From the NCBI GenBank assembly GCA_941918925.1, contig OW799235.1, forward strand, positions 43,306,701 to 43,370,700: 64,000 nt of DNA, in the 5' to 3' direction. Position numbers and translations under genes: made by a program. The DNA comes from Phyto melanocephala. Taxonomy: Eukaryota; Arthropoda; Insecta; Diptera; Rhinophoridae. A model generated the notes under the pieces. That model did no database searches, was not told the origin of the DNA, and saw only the letters and a program-made list of their open reading frames with translations. Shown here piece by piece: positions 41,752-53,034 of this stretch (positions are counted from its first letter, which is position 1; the number at the start of each line of letters is the position of its first letter).

Positions 41752-42170
41752 AACAAGTAAGAGCGCTATATTTGGCCGTGCCGAATCTTATATACCCTTC
41801 ACAACGTGTAGTCGTGCAATAACAGTAGCTTGTATCACCATTCATTCCAAATGAAATACGTACCTACATATAAAAACATACATATATAAAACCATCCCAT
41901 TGTAAAATTATAAATTTACGTATGTATGTTAAAAAAATAAAAAAAATAGAAAAATTTAAAAAAAAAATTAAAAAAAATTTTTTTTAAATAATTAAAATAT
42001 ATATACTATTTAAATATAAAACAAAAAAAAAAATAAAATAAATTTTAAAATTTAAACAAAATACAATGCACAAAATTTTCAATTATTAGAAATTTTTTAA
42101 AAACTCCTTTTCTCTTTTGGGTAAAAAAACGAACACACGTAAATAAAAAATTGAAAAATAAAAATTACAC
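41752..42170 (+). repeat. TATACCC-type dispersed repeat, subfamily A, 5' part
   Basis: AACAAGTAAGAGCGC, TTTGGCCGTGCCGAATC, TTATATACCCTTCACAACG, then the AT-rich centre. The tail is missing. Confidence 0.75.
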
Positions 42171-42392
42171 TGTGTAATAGAGAAAATTTAAAAAAATCAA
42201 ATTTCGTTTTACCGTCGGCAAAATGACTTTTATTGCGGGGTGGATTTTGTTTTCTTTTTTTAAGACACTTGTTGGTTTTTTTTTGATTGTTTATTTTTTA
42301 TTTATTTATTAACACACACTTTTTTTAATTTTCTTTTACTAAAAAAAAAATGAAACATATCTTTTTTCCCAAAGAGTGTAGTAATTAAAAAA

Positions 42393-42633
42393 AACAAGTA
42401 ACAGTTCTAAATTCGGCCCTGCCGAATCTTATATACCCTTCACAACGTGTAGTCATTCAATAACAATTGTTTGTATCACCATTCATCTCATATAAAATAC
42501 ATACATATGTATATACTGGTTAGAAAAAATGTGGCATCGAATCCCAGCTGAGCCAAAAAAAATTTATTTTATTTAATATATTATTTATATTTTATTATTT
42601 TTTTTAAATTTTTTAAAAAAAATTTTTTTTTTT
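42393..42633 (+). repeat. TATACCC-type dispersed repeat, subfamily A, 5' part
   Basis: Second head fragment (AACAAGTAACAGTTC..., 'gtggcatcgaatcccagctg'), ending in A/T runs that abut the 545-bp satellite. Confidence 0.75.
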
Positions 42634-42725
42634 GGCTTAAGTTCATTTATGCTTTTATTTAATTTTATAATTCAAATTTAATTAAATTGTAACCATTATT
42701 AGGAATATTCTTTCTAAAAATTATT

Positions 42726-42792
42726 CCCGATATTAGCCGAGTGGAATGCATTTTCGAAATCAGCTACAATTTCATCATCAGCACTCTATCGG
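42726..42792 (-). ncRNA. Hammerhead ribozyme motif, 545-bp satellite copy 1
   Basis: Minus strand: CCGAT, GAGTG, CTGATGA, T, GAAAT-TGTAGCTG-ATTTC, GAAA, AA-TGCA-TT, C, CACTC, ATCGG. The core is intact. Stem II has an A-T pair where the 572-bp family has C-G. Confidence 0.65.
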
Positions 42793-43117
42793 TATACTAC
42801 TATGTAACTTAAAATTCCTATTTATGTTACAATTCAATGAAATTTGAATTAGTGAATCTTAGTATTAATTTTCATATTTTGTTGAATATTTAATTTCACC
42901 TATCAAATGACAATTCATAATTCAACATGTTCATATTCTTCTATATTCGTAATACATTTTCGTTATGCTTTCAATATCCATCCTTTGGCTGGAATTATTG
43001 AAAACAAGGTTGTATTTACATTTTCATTTATATAAGTCCATCTAGGTTATAGACACTGAACAATGAATTCTTGAATGTCATTAACACCGTGCCATGTATG
43101 TTATAATTATATATTTA

Positions 43118-43937
43118 CTAGCCAAACCAGGCGCGCGTTGCTACGCCCCTTAATGAATCGAAATGCATTCTGAATTTTAATTGAATATCAAGTGCAAGAA
43201 CCTAAAAATTATAATTTTTTTTATGGGCGTGGCATTGCCCACTTTTCTAATCACGAAATTGTAAAGTCGTAACAGCTCAATATGTGTGCAAAGTTTCAGA
43301 AGAATCGGACCAGTGCAAGTACCTCAAAATTATACTTGTTTTTATGGGCGTGGCCTTGCCCACTTTTCTAGTCAGGAAATTGTAAAGTCATAACAGCTCA
43401 ATATGTGTGCAAAGTTTCAGAATAATCGGTCCAGTGCAAGTACCTCAAAATGATACCTTTTTTCATGGGCGTGGCACTGCCCACTTTTCTAATCACGAAA
43501 TTATTTAGCTATGACAGCTCAATATGTGTGCAAAGTTTCAGAAAAATCGGTCTGGTGCAAGTACCTCAAAATTATAACCTTTTTTTATGGGCGTGGCCCT
43601 GCCCACTTTTCTAGTCACGAAATTATATGGTTGTGACAGCTTAGTATGTGTGCAAAGTTTCATAAAAATCGGTCCAGTGCAAGTACCTCAAAATTAAAAC
43701 TTTTTTAGGGGCGTGGCCCCGCCCACTTTTCTTATTACGAAATTATTTAGTCATGACAGCTCGATATGTGTGCAAAGTTTCAGAAAAATCGGTCAAGTGC
43801 AAGTAGCTTAAAATGATAACTAATTTTTATGGGCGTGGCACCGCCCACTTTTTTCCACCCATAAACACTCCCTGGTATATGTACAACAACTTACCAAAGC
43901 TTGAGCCCGATCGGTTTTACAGTTTCGGAGTCTATAG

Positions 43938-43968
<31 letters not shown>

Positions 43969-44005
43969 TTTCACTTTTATATATGTAGAAGATAGAAGAA
44001 GAAGA
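43118..44005 (-). mobile_element. Non-autonomous Helitron, copy 2
   Basis: On the minus strand it starts TCTTCTTCTTCTATC and ends GGTTTGGCTAG between A and T. Uninterrupted neighbours show the empty site ('atatttatatttttattcg'), which confirms insertion without target duplication. Inside are about six ~121-bp repeats and a long CA run, as in copy 1. Confidence 0.85.
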
Positions 44006-44158
44006 TATTTTTATTCGAACTTTTTTCTATATATTTAATTTTAATGTGAACCAGTTTTTTATTTTGGCTTAAGTTCATTTATGCTTTTATTTAATTTTAT
44101 AATTAAAATTTAATTAAATTGTAACCATTATTAGGAATATTCTTTCTAAAAATTATTT

Positions 44159-44226
44159 CCGATATTAGCCGAGTGGAATGCATTTTCGAAATCAGCTACC
44201 ATTTCATAATCAGCACTCTTTATCGG
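44159..44226 (-). ncRNA. Hammerhead motif, 545-bp satellite copy 2 (core mutated)
   Basis: Core reads CTGATTA: catalytic G8 is replaced by U. Helices are retained. Predicted inactive. Confidence 0.6.
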
Positions 44227-44703
44227 TATACTACTATGTAACTTAAAATTCCTATTTATGTTACAATTCAATGAAATTTGAATTAGTGAATCTTAGTATT
44301 AATTTTCATATTTTGTTGAATATTTAATTTCACCTATCAAATGACAATTCATAATTCAACATGTTCATATTCTTCTATATTCGTAATACATTTTCGTTAT
44401 GCTTTCAATATCCATCCTTTGGCTGGAATTATTGAAAACAAGGTTGTATTTACATTTTCATTTATATAAGTCCATCTAGGTTATAGACACTGAACAATGA
44501 TTCTTGAATGTCATTAACACCGTGCCATGTATGTTATAATTATATATTTATATTTTTATTCGAACTTTTTTCTATATATTTAATTTTAATGTGAACCATT
44601 TTTTTATTTTGGCTTAAGTTCATTTATGCTTTTATTTAATTTTATAATTCAAATTTAATTAAATTGTAACCATTATTAAGAATATTCTTTCTAAAAATTA
44701 TTT

Positions 44704-44771
44704 CCGATATTAGCCGAGTGGAATGCATTTTCGAAATCAGCTACGATTTCATAATCAGCACTCTTTATCGG
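44704..44771 (-). ncRNA. Hammerhead motif, 545-bp satellite copy 3 (core mutated)
   Basis: Same CTGATTA core as copy 2; stem II GAAATC/GATTTC is fully paired (6 bp). Predicted inactive. Confidence 0.6.
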
Positions 44772-44828
44772 TATACTACTATGTAACTTAAAATTCCTAT
44801 TTATGTTACAATTCAATGAAATTTGAAA

Positions 44829-46021
44829 TAGTGGGCTCGACACCCCTGTTCAGGACCAGCAGGTCATGACACTGCACAAACTCCAGCAACTGCCGTCCCC
44901 TGTGGTTATCATCCGTACTGCCCCATACAGTACTGTGTGAGTTAGCATCACAGCCGATGACAAGAGGCATACCCCTCAACCTATAGAACTCCACCAGATT
45001 CCTAACCTCCTCCATAAAACATCGCATCATCACCGCCGAAGCCGCTCTGCTATGATGCAGATTCAGTTGATATACACTCAGAGTTTCCACCTTCCGTAGT
45101 TGGTTCGGGTCAAAGTTCCTGGGTTTATCACCCTTAAACTTTTTCCCTGTTCCCTCTACTTCAGGTGTCGTCTCCTCATCCATAAGGCTATTGATCCGAT
45201 TCGATATCTTTTCAATAGCCTTCCTGCCCCTCCGACGTTTCCTCCTTAGTCTCTGCCTCTCGGTTTTATCCAAAGGCATAGACTCAGAGTTAGCGTCGAG
45301 GTCCGAGGTTTCCGTGATCTGGACAGATGCCTCCACTCCTGCTGGGGCGGATACATCAATGTCCTTCACCGTTAACTCTCCACCCATTGGAGTATCTTCA
45401 GAGATTAACCTCTCAACCTCTTGCGAGGCTTCAATGTCCATCTCAATCCGATCTCTCCATTGGCCACGTCTAATCGGAGTATCCTCAGAGACTAACCTCT
45501 CCATCTTTTGCAAGGATTCATTGTTCGTCCCTTTCGAAGTTCCCCGATTATCACAATTCTCGTTGAATTAATTTTGTTCCCACGAGTATTGGGGAAAGAA
45601 AAGTCGACCCGCACAGAGCCCCACATTCACAGGCAAGTCTAAATTGAAACTGGAGGTCAACCGGTATCCAGAGTTCACATACTAGCGACCAGGCTCCCTC
45701 CTGGCCACGCATCCCTTGGCGTATGTAGTCCCACCGTGGATTAGGGTAGATTTATACGAGTCTACAACTCCCTGAAAGACCAGCCGTGGTCCATAGGGCC
45801 AATTACAGCAACACTGGGTGGTCCAATGAGAGAGGGAAAACCACCCAGTGGCCGAGTCCATCAGCCGTCCCCACATAGGAGAAAACAGACGCTGACAGAT
45901 AGGGAAAGGTAGTTCTTAGTTGTGCAACACTGCACGTAAGCCCCCGCATCGCTTCAAGATGACTACCCATCGCGAAGGGTACTAGCAAAAGCTGCACACA
46001 CTATAACTCTCTTACAGTACC
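44829..46021 (-). pseudogene. 5' fragment of a non-LTR retrotransposon (endonuclease part)
   Basis: A minus-strand frame (235 codons from 45513, stop near 44806 in flanking satellite) has a charged N-terminus with a duplicated 'SEDTP' segment and a basic run RRKRRRGRKAI. After SVYQLNLHHSRAAS it jumps to MPLVIGCDANSHSTVWGS and LVLNRGVEPTISN. 'NLHHSRAA' and 'GCDANSH...WGS...NRG..PT' are APE-type endonuclease motifs of LINE ORFs; the deleted stretch between them removes part of the active site. 45514-46021 is GC-richer and probably 5' UTR. Unlike normal 5'-truncated LINEs, this copy keeps the 5' end and lacks the RT. Confidence 0.75.
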
Positions 46022-46279
46022 TAGCACCATGACCATAGATAGAGCATTTGGTGCATTGTGTAAGGTCTTTGCTGCCTTTGAGTGGTCTTCTTCAGTAAAC
46101 GGAATTATTACTAAAACATTTATTTTAGTGATTTCTTTAACACCTACCGGGTTAATATTGTGTGATTTGGTTGGTATTTATTTGGATAAGACCAAACAGC
46201 ATAAACTTTAAAGTGGTAATTCTTGGTTCTTACTAAATTTTTGGCTTCGTCATAAAAATTTGTTGAGCTACATATATAT
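46022..46279. other. Spacer
   Basis: A 60-codon plus frame (46029-46211) has no recognisable domain. No other feature seen. Confidence 0.4.
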
Positions 46280-48706
46280 TCACCCCAATTCTAAATAACA
46301 ATTCCCTGGAAATTTGTTCCCTATTCGCTGTTCCCCTATTCTAAGTAATTTCTGCCGGGGAAATTTTTTCCTTTTCCCTTATTCTAAATAAACTTCGAAA
46401 TTGGGAAACTCTTCCCAGGGAAAAAAGTAGGTATTACGAAAGGTAATTAAAGGGAGAATGTAATAACAAAATTTGGGAAAAAATCCGCCAACAAATTCAA
46501 AGGGAATTGTGCAAAAAATGTAAGTATTTAATATTAAAAAAAGAAAAATGTGATTAATATTAAAAAAGAAAAATGTAAGTAATATTAAAAAAAATGTGAT
46601 TAATATTGTAATTAATTGTTACTTTTAGGTCAAAAACAACAAACAGAAAGCAATTAGAAATAAATGCTTAATACTATGCAATTATGCCCAGATATTGCAC
46701 GCGGATAGTTCAGGGGAAGCAAAGAGGAGCTAAACCGAATATGGCGCAATTTGGAGGCAGAATTGAACGCAGCAGGGCCACCTGTAAAAAGTATTGCCGA
46801 ATGGAAGAAGGTACTTATATATATTTTTTTTCAATACATACAAAAATGGTAAAAGCTCAAAGCATTTTTTAGGTTTGGTGCGATCAAAAAAAGTACGTAC
46901 GACACAAGGCGGCACAAAATTTAAAAAATTCAAAAGAAACTGGTGGAGGCCCCAATATGGAGCAGAAGTTTTCTGCAATCGAAGAGGCTATTTATAATAG
47001 GTATGAAAGAGTCTGTGGAAGGCGTAGCCAACATTTTTGGGTTAACCAAAACTAAACAAACTCTCGAGAGCATCCACACGCATTGCTGGATTTTTCGGTG
47101 ACAGACGATTTGCCAAATGAAAGTAGTGTGCACGATAGTGATAAGGATACACCCCAAAACCCACCAGCAAAAAAAAAAACATGCAAAATGATCTCCACAC
47201 ACCCATCTCTTCTACCGATGTTCTTGCAGAGGAGATCTGAAGATGCTGGAAGAGATGAAGGAGCAGCCGCAAAATACGAAAAAAGTATATCGCTCTATTG
47301 ACCGCATGTATGATTTGAAGAAGGCAGAGCTAGAAGAGCAAAAGCGGCATAATTTGGTGACGGAAAAACTGCGACTACGGGAAGTGGAAGATAAACATAG
47401 ACGTTAAGTGCAAAATAAAAATAAATGTGATAAATGAATTATTGTACCTGAAATTAAGTTTTGTTTTAAATGAAATGTAAATAATGAATTGTTTTGCTTT
47501 TTAAATTTTAAGACAGCTTTATTTTTTATATTATATAATGAATTGTTTTTTAGTTTTAAAATAACTATAATTTTTATTTATTTTTGTTTTTTTTTAAGTT
47601 TTTAATAATTGTAAGAAAAATTTTATATTTATTATTAAATTTAAAAATAAATGAAATGGATAAATATTGTGGTGAGGCTAAGGATACTACATCATTATCC
47701 TGAAGGCTCAAACTATCTAAATTTTCTACATCGTTAAATTCAGTAGTGCATTTAAAATGAATGCAGATGTTATGCAACGCACAGCAAACATTTGTTGTTT
47801 TAGCAGCCTTTTTGGAGCGTAGTGCAGCTGTCTAGCACCAAGAATGCACCTCCATCTATTTTTTAAGATACCATTAGTGCGTTAAAACACATTTCTACAC
47901 TTGGAGTGAATTTCATTAAATTTCATTTCATTAGACTCATCCTGTGGGCATCTATAAGGCGTTAAAAGCCATGGTTCCAGAGAATATCCTGCGTCTCCTA
48001 GAAAAAAATTCATTTTTAATGTATGAATTGTCTCTTATCATTCAAAACTTTACCAATAAGCCAATAATTGCTGCCACCTCTAAGGTATTCTTGCTCAAGG
48101 TGAGCACGCAATTCGCCAGAATTCCAAATAAAGGCATCGTGACACGCTCCGGGATGTGATGCATCAACGTAATGAATCCTCAGCTCATTATCACAGATCT
48201 GTAATTTTTTTGATTAAAAATTAGTTATTGATTATTTAAAATAAACAAAAAATACTTTACCAGCATTACATTCAAACTATAGTATCCCTTCCTGTTGTAA
48301 TAAAGATGCTTATTCTTAGGAGGAGCAATAATGCTGACATGCGTACCGTCAATACATCCTATAATGCTTGGAATGCATAAAGAGCTTCACATAAAGAGCT
48401 AAAGATATTTTACGTTTTTGCACTTCAGTTCTGCAGAAAGTTATCCACATTGGGCTTAGCTGTTCCTCAAAAACATTAATAACTTCTGCCAGAACTTTGC
48501 TAAGACTACACTGAGCCACAGCCACATCGCAATCTTTACCTATACTCGTTTGGTACCCACCTTCAGCAAAGAAGCGTAAACTTGCACTTAATTTCACTAT
48601 TGGAAAAATAGCAAACGACTTACTTTCGGGCTGAATATGTGACGTTAACACGTCCAACAGATATTTGAACGATTCATTTTCCTGGGAATATTTAGAATTG
48701 GGGTGA
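46280..48706. mobile_element. PIF/Harbinger transposon with two convergent genes
   Basis: A zeste/Myb-like accessory gene (plus) and a Harbinger transposase (minus) converge. A perfect 16-bp inverted pair, TCACCCCAATTCTAAA (46280-46295) and TTTAGAATTGGGGTGA (48691-48706), extends imperfectly to ~28 bp and may mark the ends. However, the transposase frame continues ~50 bp past the right copy, so the boundaries are uncertain. No target duplication was confirmed. Confidence 0.7.
46640..47407 (+). pseudogene. Harbinger accessory protein, zeste/Myb-SANT-like
   Basis: MQLCPDIARG, a stop, FRGSKEELNRIWRNLEAELN, AAGPPVKSIAEWKK; then a 62-bp GT-AG intron (46811-46872); then VWCDQKKYVRHKAAQNLKNS and KETGGGPNMEQKFSAIEEA. 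W-x2-L-x3-LN-x2-GPP, W-K-K-VW-D and TGGGP are the zeste-like DNA-binding domain found in Harbinger second ORFs. A C-terminal charged helix (EEMKEQPQNTKKVYRSIDRM, LKKAELEEQKRHN) ends at TAA 47405-47407. Stops and shifts indicate decay. The likely role was bridging transposase to DNA. Confidence 0.75.
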
Positions 48707-48759
48707 TTATCTTTTTTCATTAATTCTTTTGAACATATACCTTTCTCCAATAAGACCAA
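47574..48759 (-). pseudogene. PIF/Harbinger transposase with two short introns
   Basis: Exon 1 (from 48759): ENESFKYLLDVLTSHIQPES, KLSASLRFFAEGGYQTSIG, then IIGCIDGTHVSIIAPPKNKH and YYNRKGYYSLNVML. A 62-bp intron (48199-48260), then ICDNELRIHYVDASHPGACH, DAFIWNSGELRAHLEQEY and SNYWLIG. A 56-bp intron (47998-48053), then GDAGYSLEPWLLTPYRCPQD, HSKCRNVF, TAA, RTNGILKNRWRCILGARQ, and, after a shift, TTNVCCALHNICIHF. Catalytic D in GCIDGTH and D in GDAGY are present. The third acidic residue, expected as E before RTNG, is a TAA codon (47882-47884). Confidence 0.88.
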
Positions 48760-49732
48760 AAACTGACGAAAAACTATGGACAGAGTCTACTACAATCAGT
48801 GCGATTGAAATCTATTTGCACCGTTGCTAGGTACGTCGGATCTTTTAGGCACATTAAATTTAGGGCAATTACATCAATTCTTCTTTCTTTTTTGCGACAA
48901 TACAATCAGAAATGCACAAACATTTAAAATCTTATTGTTATTGGCTTTTCATTAATTTATAAATTTGTTCTAAAAATTTAGAGTAAAAAATAACAAAAAG
49001 TTCACGATTTAAGGCAGAGATGGCAGATAATCCCGATTTTACCTTCTACTTGGGCAAACTAATTTTACAGAATTTTATTCCAAACTGCTCTCACTTTGTC
49101 TGCTACTCTGTTAACCATAATTTCTGTTATAGTTACTTTTGGCCTATCTTTTTTCTCTCCATCTTCAGCCATTTTTCGACGAAGAACGAAATGCTTTGAT
49201 TTTAAAACAAGGGGTCAGAAAATCAGAATTCATGAAATAAATACAACGACAGTTTTTTAGTTCTCTTTTATTAAAATACAGAGAAATCTAAACAAGAGCG
49301 ACAAGTGTTGCGTAATATTCTTCTGAACTTAACAACAGCGTCAACGTTGTATAATGAACAGTAATTTTCACTCATGTTTTTAATAAAACTCACAAAATTG
49401 GAATAAAATCGCTATAATTACCTGAAAATAGCTAAAAAGGCATTACTTTTTAACAATTACAAACAGGGAAGGAAAATGGCTTTTATGATTTTGTGCCAAG
49501 TATGAAAACAAAATGTACTTTTTAGGCCATGACGGTACCATTTTTTTAATATTTATTATTAAAAATATAAACTTAACAAAAATGTTTATAAAAATTCAGA
49601 AGTATACAATAAAAAATATTAAATATTACATTCATAGGTACATACGTAGAGATCGGTTATTTAACAAATTTTATTTTTTAAATACTTTGAAATAATAAAT
49701 TTTCTGTTATTTTAAAATTTAAGCAACAAGAA
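48760..49732. other. Non-coding stretch
   Basis: No gene recognised; AT-rich. A 60-codon Lys/Ile-rich frame near 49513 looks like chance in A/T sequence. Confidence 0.45.
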
Positions 49733-50145
49733 TTTGTTGACTTCAATAAATCTTTTGTTTGTATCAGTAGAAACGTATTTCTTTCCTTAGCTTTAATTAG
49801 GTTTTGAAAAGAAAAAAACTCGTTCGACGTTGGCCGATAAATGTGGAATAGATAGAATTCCTCTTACAATTCTTGATATATCTGGGAACATGAACTCATT
49901 TAAATTTTTTCCAACTGCGTTACTTTAGACCAAAAATAGGAAATATTTGAATCTTTGTGTGATCTAAGTTCAATAAAATCGGCTAGTGCTCTGTACTGAA
50001 TATTTATTGCTTTAATATTTGCTTGTTTTCGTGGAAACATTTTCACCAGAAGAGGTACTATTGAATTTGTTTCTCCCATAATAACATTTTCTGGAGTAAA
50101 CTTATCGAACCATTTTAATACTTCATTATTAAAGTCCACCTTACG
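49733..50145 (-). pseudogene. hAT transposase C-terminal relic
   Basis: The minus strand reads VIMGETNSIVPLLVKMFPRK, then NIQYRALADFIELRSHKDSN and ISYFWSKVTQLEKI, followed by SIPHLSANVERVFFFS and, shifted, NLIKAKERNTFLLIQTKDLL. 'FW..V', '(L/I)PHSSA.VER(V/I)F' and 'IK.KERN' form the hATC domain. Stops and a frameshift separate the blocks. This is a different hAT lineage from that at 26777. Confidence 0.7.
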
Positions 50146-50188
50146 TGCTTACGAATCATATGTAAAATAAAATACATATAACAAAAGC

Positions 50189-50315
50189 CAAGGCGAATTC
50201 ATGTACCAGGTGGTGCCAAATTAACAGGTGATTTTCGTAAGAAGTTTGCAATAAAGTACTAGACAGATTTTGTTGTTGCAGACTTGACACCACCTGGTAC
50301 ATGAATTTACTTTGA
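50189..50315. repeat. 127-bp inverted-repeat element with AAGGCGAATTCATGTACC ends
   Basis: AAGGCGAATTCATGTACC...GGTGGTG at 50191-50215 is inverted at 50288-50312 with three mismatches. The end motif matches those at 13253, 9296 and 25389. Confidence 0.6.
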
Positions 50316-50762
50316 CAACAGCATTGCAACAAAATTAGAGAAGCTGACAGTATAAATAAAACACACACAAACAAAATTAAAGAGAACATGGAAAAATTTT
50401 TAAATTGTACCAAGTATCTCGCGGTAGTACCACGGTACCAACAAGCTCAAAAATTTAAAATAAAAAGTACAATTGTATCATGATTTCCATCCGTGATTAC
50501 AAATGTAAAAAAAACAACAGTTGTACTATAGCTAGGGTTGTCATTTCTATTTTTAAAAAAAGAGGACGCCAGCATAAAAAATGTAGGCCATTTGCCAAAA
50601 AAAAAGAGGACACATTTAAAAAAAATTAAATTTGATAAAATTAACGACGCCATTTAAAATATAAAACAAAATTTGTTTTACGAAAAAACTTTATTTACAA
50701 AAATACAAACTTAACATATCATTCTGATATAATGGTTGAAAATAAAAACGAAAAAAACCAAG

Positions 50763-53034
50763 AAACAAGTAACAGTGCTATATTCGGCCGCGCCGAATCT
50801 TATATACCCTTCACAACGTGTAGTCATGCTATAACAATTGTTTGTATCACCATTCATCCCATATAAAATACGTGCATATGTATATACTGGTTAGAATATA
50901 TGTGGCATCGAATCCCAGCTGAGCCAAAAAAAAATTTATTTTATTTTATTTAATATATTATTTATATTTTATTATTTTTTTTTAAATTTTTTTAAAAAAT
51001 TTTTTTAGAAAAATTTTTAAAAAATTTTTTAAAATTTTTTTTTAAATTTTTTTGTAGTTTTTTTTTATTATTTTTTTCTTATTTTTAATATTTTTATACC
51101 CTTCACACAGTGAAAAAGGGTATATATAGGTTTGTCATTCCGTGTGAAATTTCTACAATTTTCATTTCCGACCCCATAAAGTATATATTTTCTGAAAGCT
51201 TATGAATAGGGGAGTCGATGAAGCCCTGTCAATCTGTCAGTCTGTCCGTCTGTCCGTGTGTATGTTGAAATCAACTTTTTGAAGCCCCCCGACATAGGTT
51301 GGACCCGGGTAAGGTATTAAAATATCAGAAATATTCGGGAGTAGATCGGTATTGAAAATCAGAAACATCGGTACATAAACAACTGAGATATGAGCAAAAA
51401 CCCACGACCACCTCGATTTTTTTTTCACAAAAACAACATTACAACAACAACATACATACATACAAACGTGTATACTGGTTAGAGAAAACGTGGCATCGAA
51501 TCCCAACTGAGCCAAAAAAATTTTTTTTTTAATTTTTAAAAAATTTTTTTTTTATTTTTTTTTTATTTTTTATTTAATATATTATTTATATTTTTATTAT
51601 TATTTTTTTTAATTTATTTTATTTTTTTTTAATTTTTTTTTTATTTTTTTTTTGTTTTATGTATATTATATATATAATAATTTTTTTTTTAATTTTTTTT
51701 TTAATTTTTTTTAAATTTTTTTTTTTTATTTTTTTTTAAATTTTTTTTTTCGTTTTTTTAACATACATACGTGTACGTATTTCATATGGGATGAATGGTG
51801 ATACATGCAACTGTTATTGCATGACTACACGTTGTGAAGGGTATATAAGATTCGGCATGGCCGAATATAGCACTCTTACTTGTTATACCCTTCACCTGTG
51901 GTGCACAAGGGTATATATAGCTTTGTCATTCCGTTTGTAATTTCTACAATTTTCATTTCCGACCCCATAAAGTATATATTTTCTGAAAGCTTATGAATAG
52001 AGGAGTCGATTAAGCCCTGACCGTCTGTCCGTCTGCCCGTCTGTCCGTGTGTTGGTTGAAATCAACTTTTAGAAGCAACTATATGTTCCTCAGATCTGTA
52101 TATGGTATCAATCTCTTGGAAATATCCAGGAATGAATCGCTATTGAAATTCAGCACAATCGCCCCATAACTTTCTGAGATATGAGCAAAAAACCACGACC
52201 ACCTCGTTTTTTTTCACAATTACAACAACAACATACATACATAGATACATGTAAAAAACATACCAAACAAACAAAAATTACAAAAAAAAAAAATATTAAA
52301 AATAAGAAAAAAATAATAAAAAAAACTACAAAAAAAAATTTTAAAAAAATTTAAAAAAAAATTTTAAAAAATTTTTTAAAAATTTTTCTAAAAAATTTTT
52401 TTAAAAAAATTTAAGAAAAATATAAAAAAAATAATAAAATATAAATAATATATTAAATAAAATAAAATAAAATTTTTTTGGCTCAGCTGGGATTCGATGC
52501 CACATTTATTCTAACGTGTACGTATGCACGTATTTTATATGGGATGAATGGTGATACAAACAATTGTTATTGCATGACTACACGTTGTGAAGGGTATATA
52601 AGATTCGGCACGGCCGAATATAGCACTGTTACTTGTTTTTTTTGTAATTTTTTTTGTTTGGTATGTTTTTTACATGTATGTATGTTGTTGTTGTAATTGT
52701 GAAAAAAAAACGAGGTGGTCGTGGTTTTTTGCTCATATCTCAGAAAGTTATGGGGCGATTATGCTGAATTTCAATAGCGATTCATTCCTGGATATTTCCA
52801 AGAGATTGATACCATGTACAGATCTGAGGAACATATAGTTGCTTCTAAAAGTTGATTTCAACCAACACACGGACAGACGGGCAAACGGACAGACGGTCAG
52901 GGCTTAATCGACTCCTCTATTCATAAGCTTTCAGAAAATATATACTTTATGGGGTCGGAAATGAAAATTGTAGAAATTACAAACGGAATGACAAACCTAT
53001 ATATACCCTTGTGCACCACAGGTGAAGGGTATAA
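50763..53034 (+). repeat. TATACCC-type dispersed repeat, subfamily A, with nested copies inside
   Basis: Head 50763-51092 (AACAAGTAACAGTGC...) and tail 52637-53034 (...TGAAGGGTATAAAA) together match the intact copy at 56196-56906. Between them, at the T-run of the centre, two inverse-orientation copies lie in tandem (51093-52636). Confidence 0.8.
51093..52636 (-). repeat. Two tandem nested copies of the TATACCC-type repeat
   Basis: 51093-51884 (TATACCCTTCACACAGTG... to ...CACTCTTACTTG) is a composite whose middle includes a plus-oriented 'ctggttagagaaaacgtggc' block. 51885-52636 (TATACCCTTCACCTGTGG... to ...CACTGTTACTTG) is full length. Both join in T-rich sequence. Confidence 0.75.

Larger units (their letters stand above)
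42634..44828 (-). repeat. 545-bp satellite, about 2.4 monomers, ribozyme-bearing
   Basis: Monomers recur at 545 bp (for example 'ggcttaagttcatttatgc' at 44066 and 44611). The first is split by Helitron copy 2 (43118-44005); the last is cut at ~44829 by a LINE fragment. The family is related to the 572-bp satellite through shared ends (ggct[ct]aagttcatt), the ~50-bp ribozyme core and the 'caccgtgccatgt' block, but is otherwise much diverged. Confidence 0.9.

Noticed and set aside
46029..46211. 60-codon frame with a hydrophobic centre as a possible small gene
   Set aside because: It sits at the edge of the LINE 5' region with no family similarity, and no splice or regulatory support.
51000..51070. 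Long A/T homopolymer tracts as origin- or matrix-attachment-like elements
   Set aside because: They are the length-variable centres of the dispersed repeats and occur in every copy.
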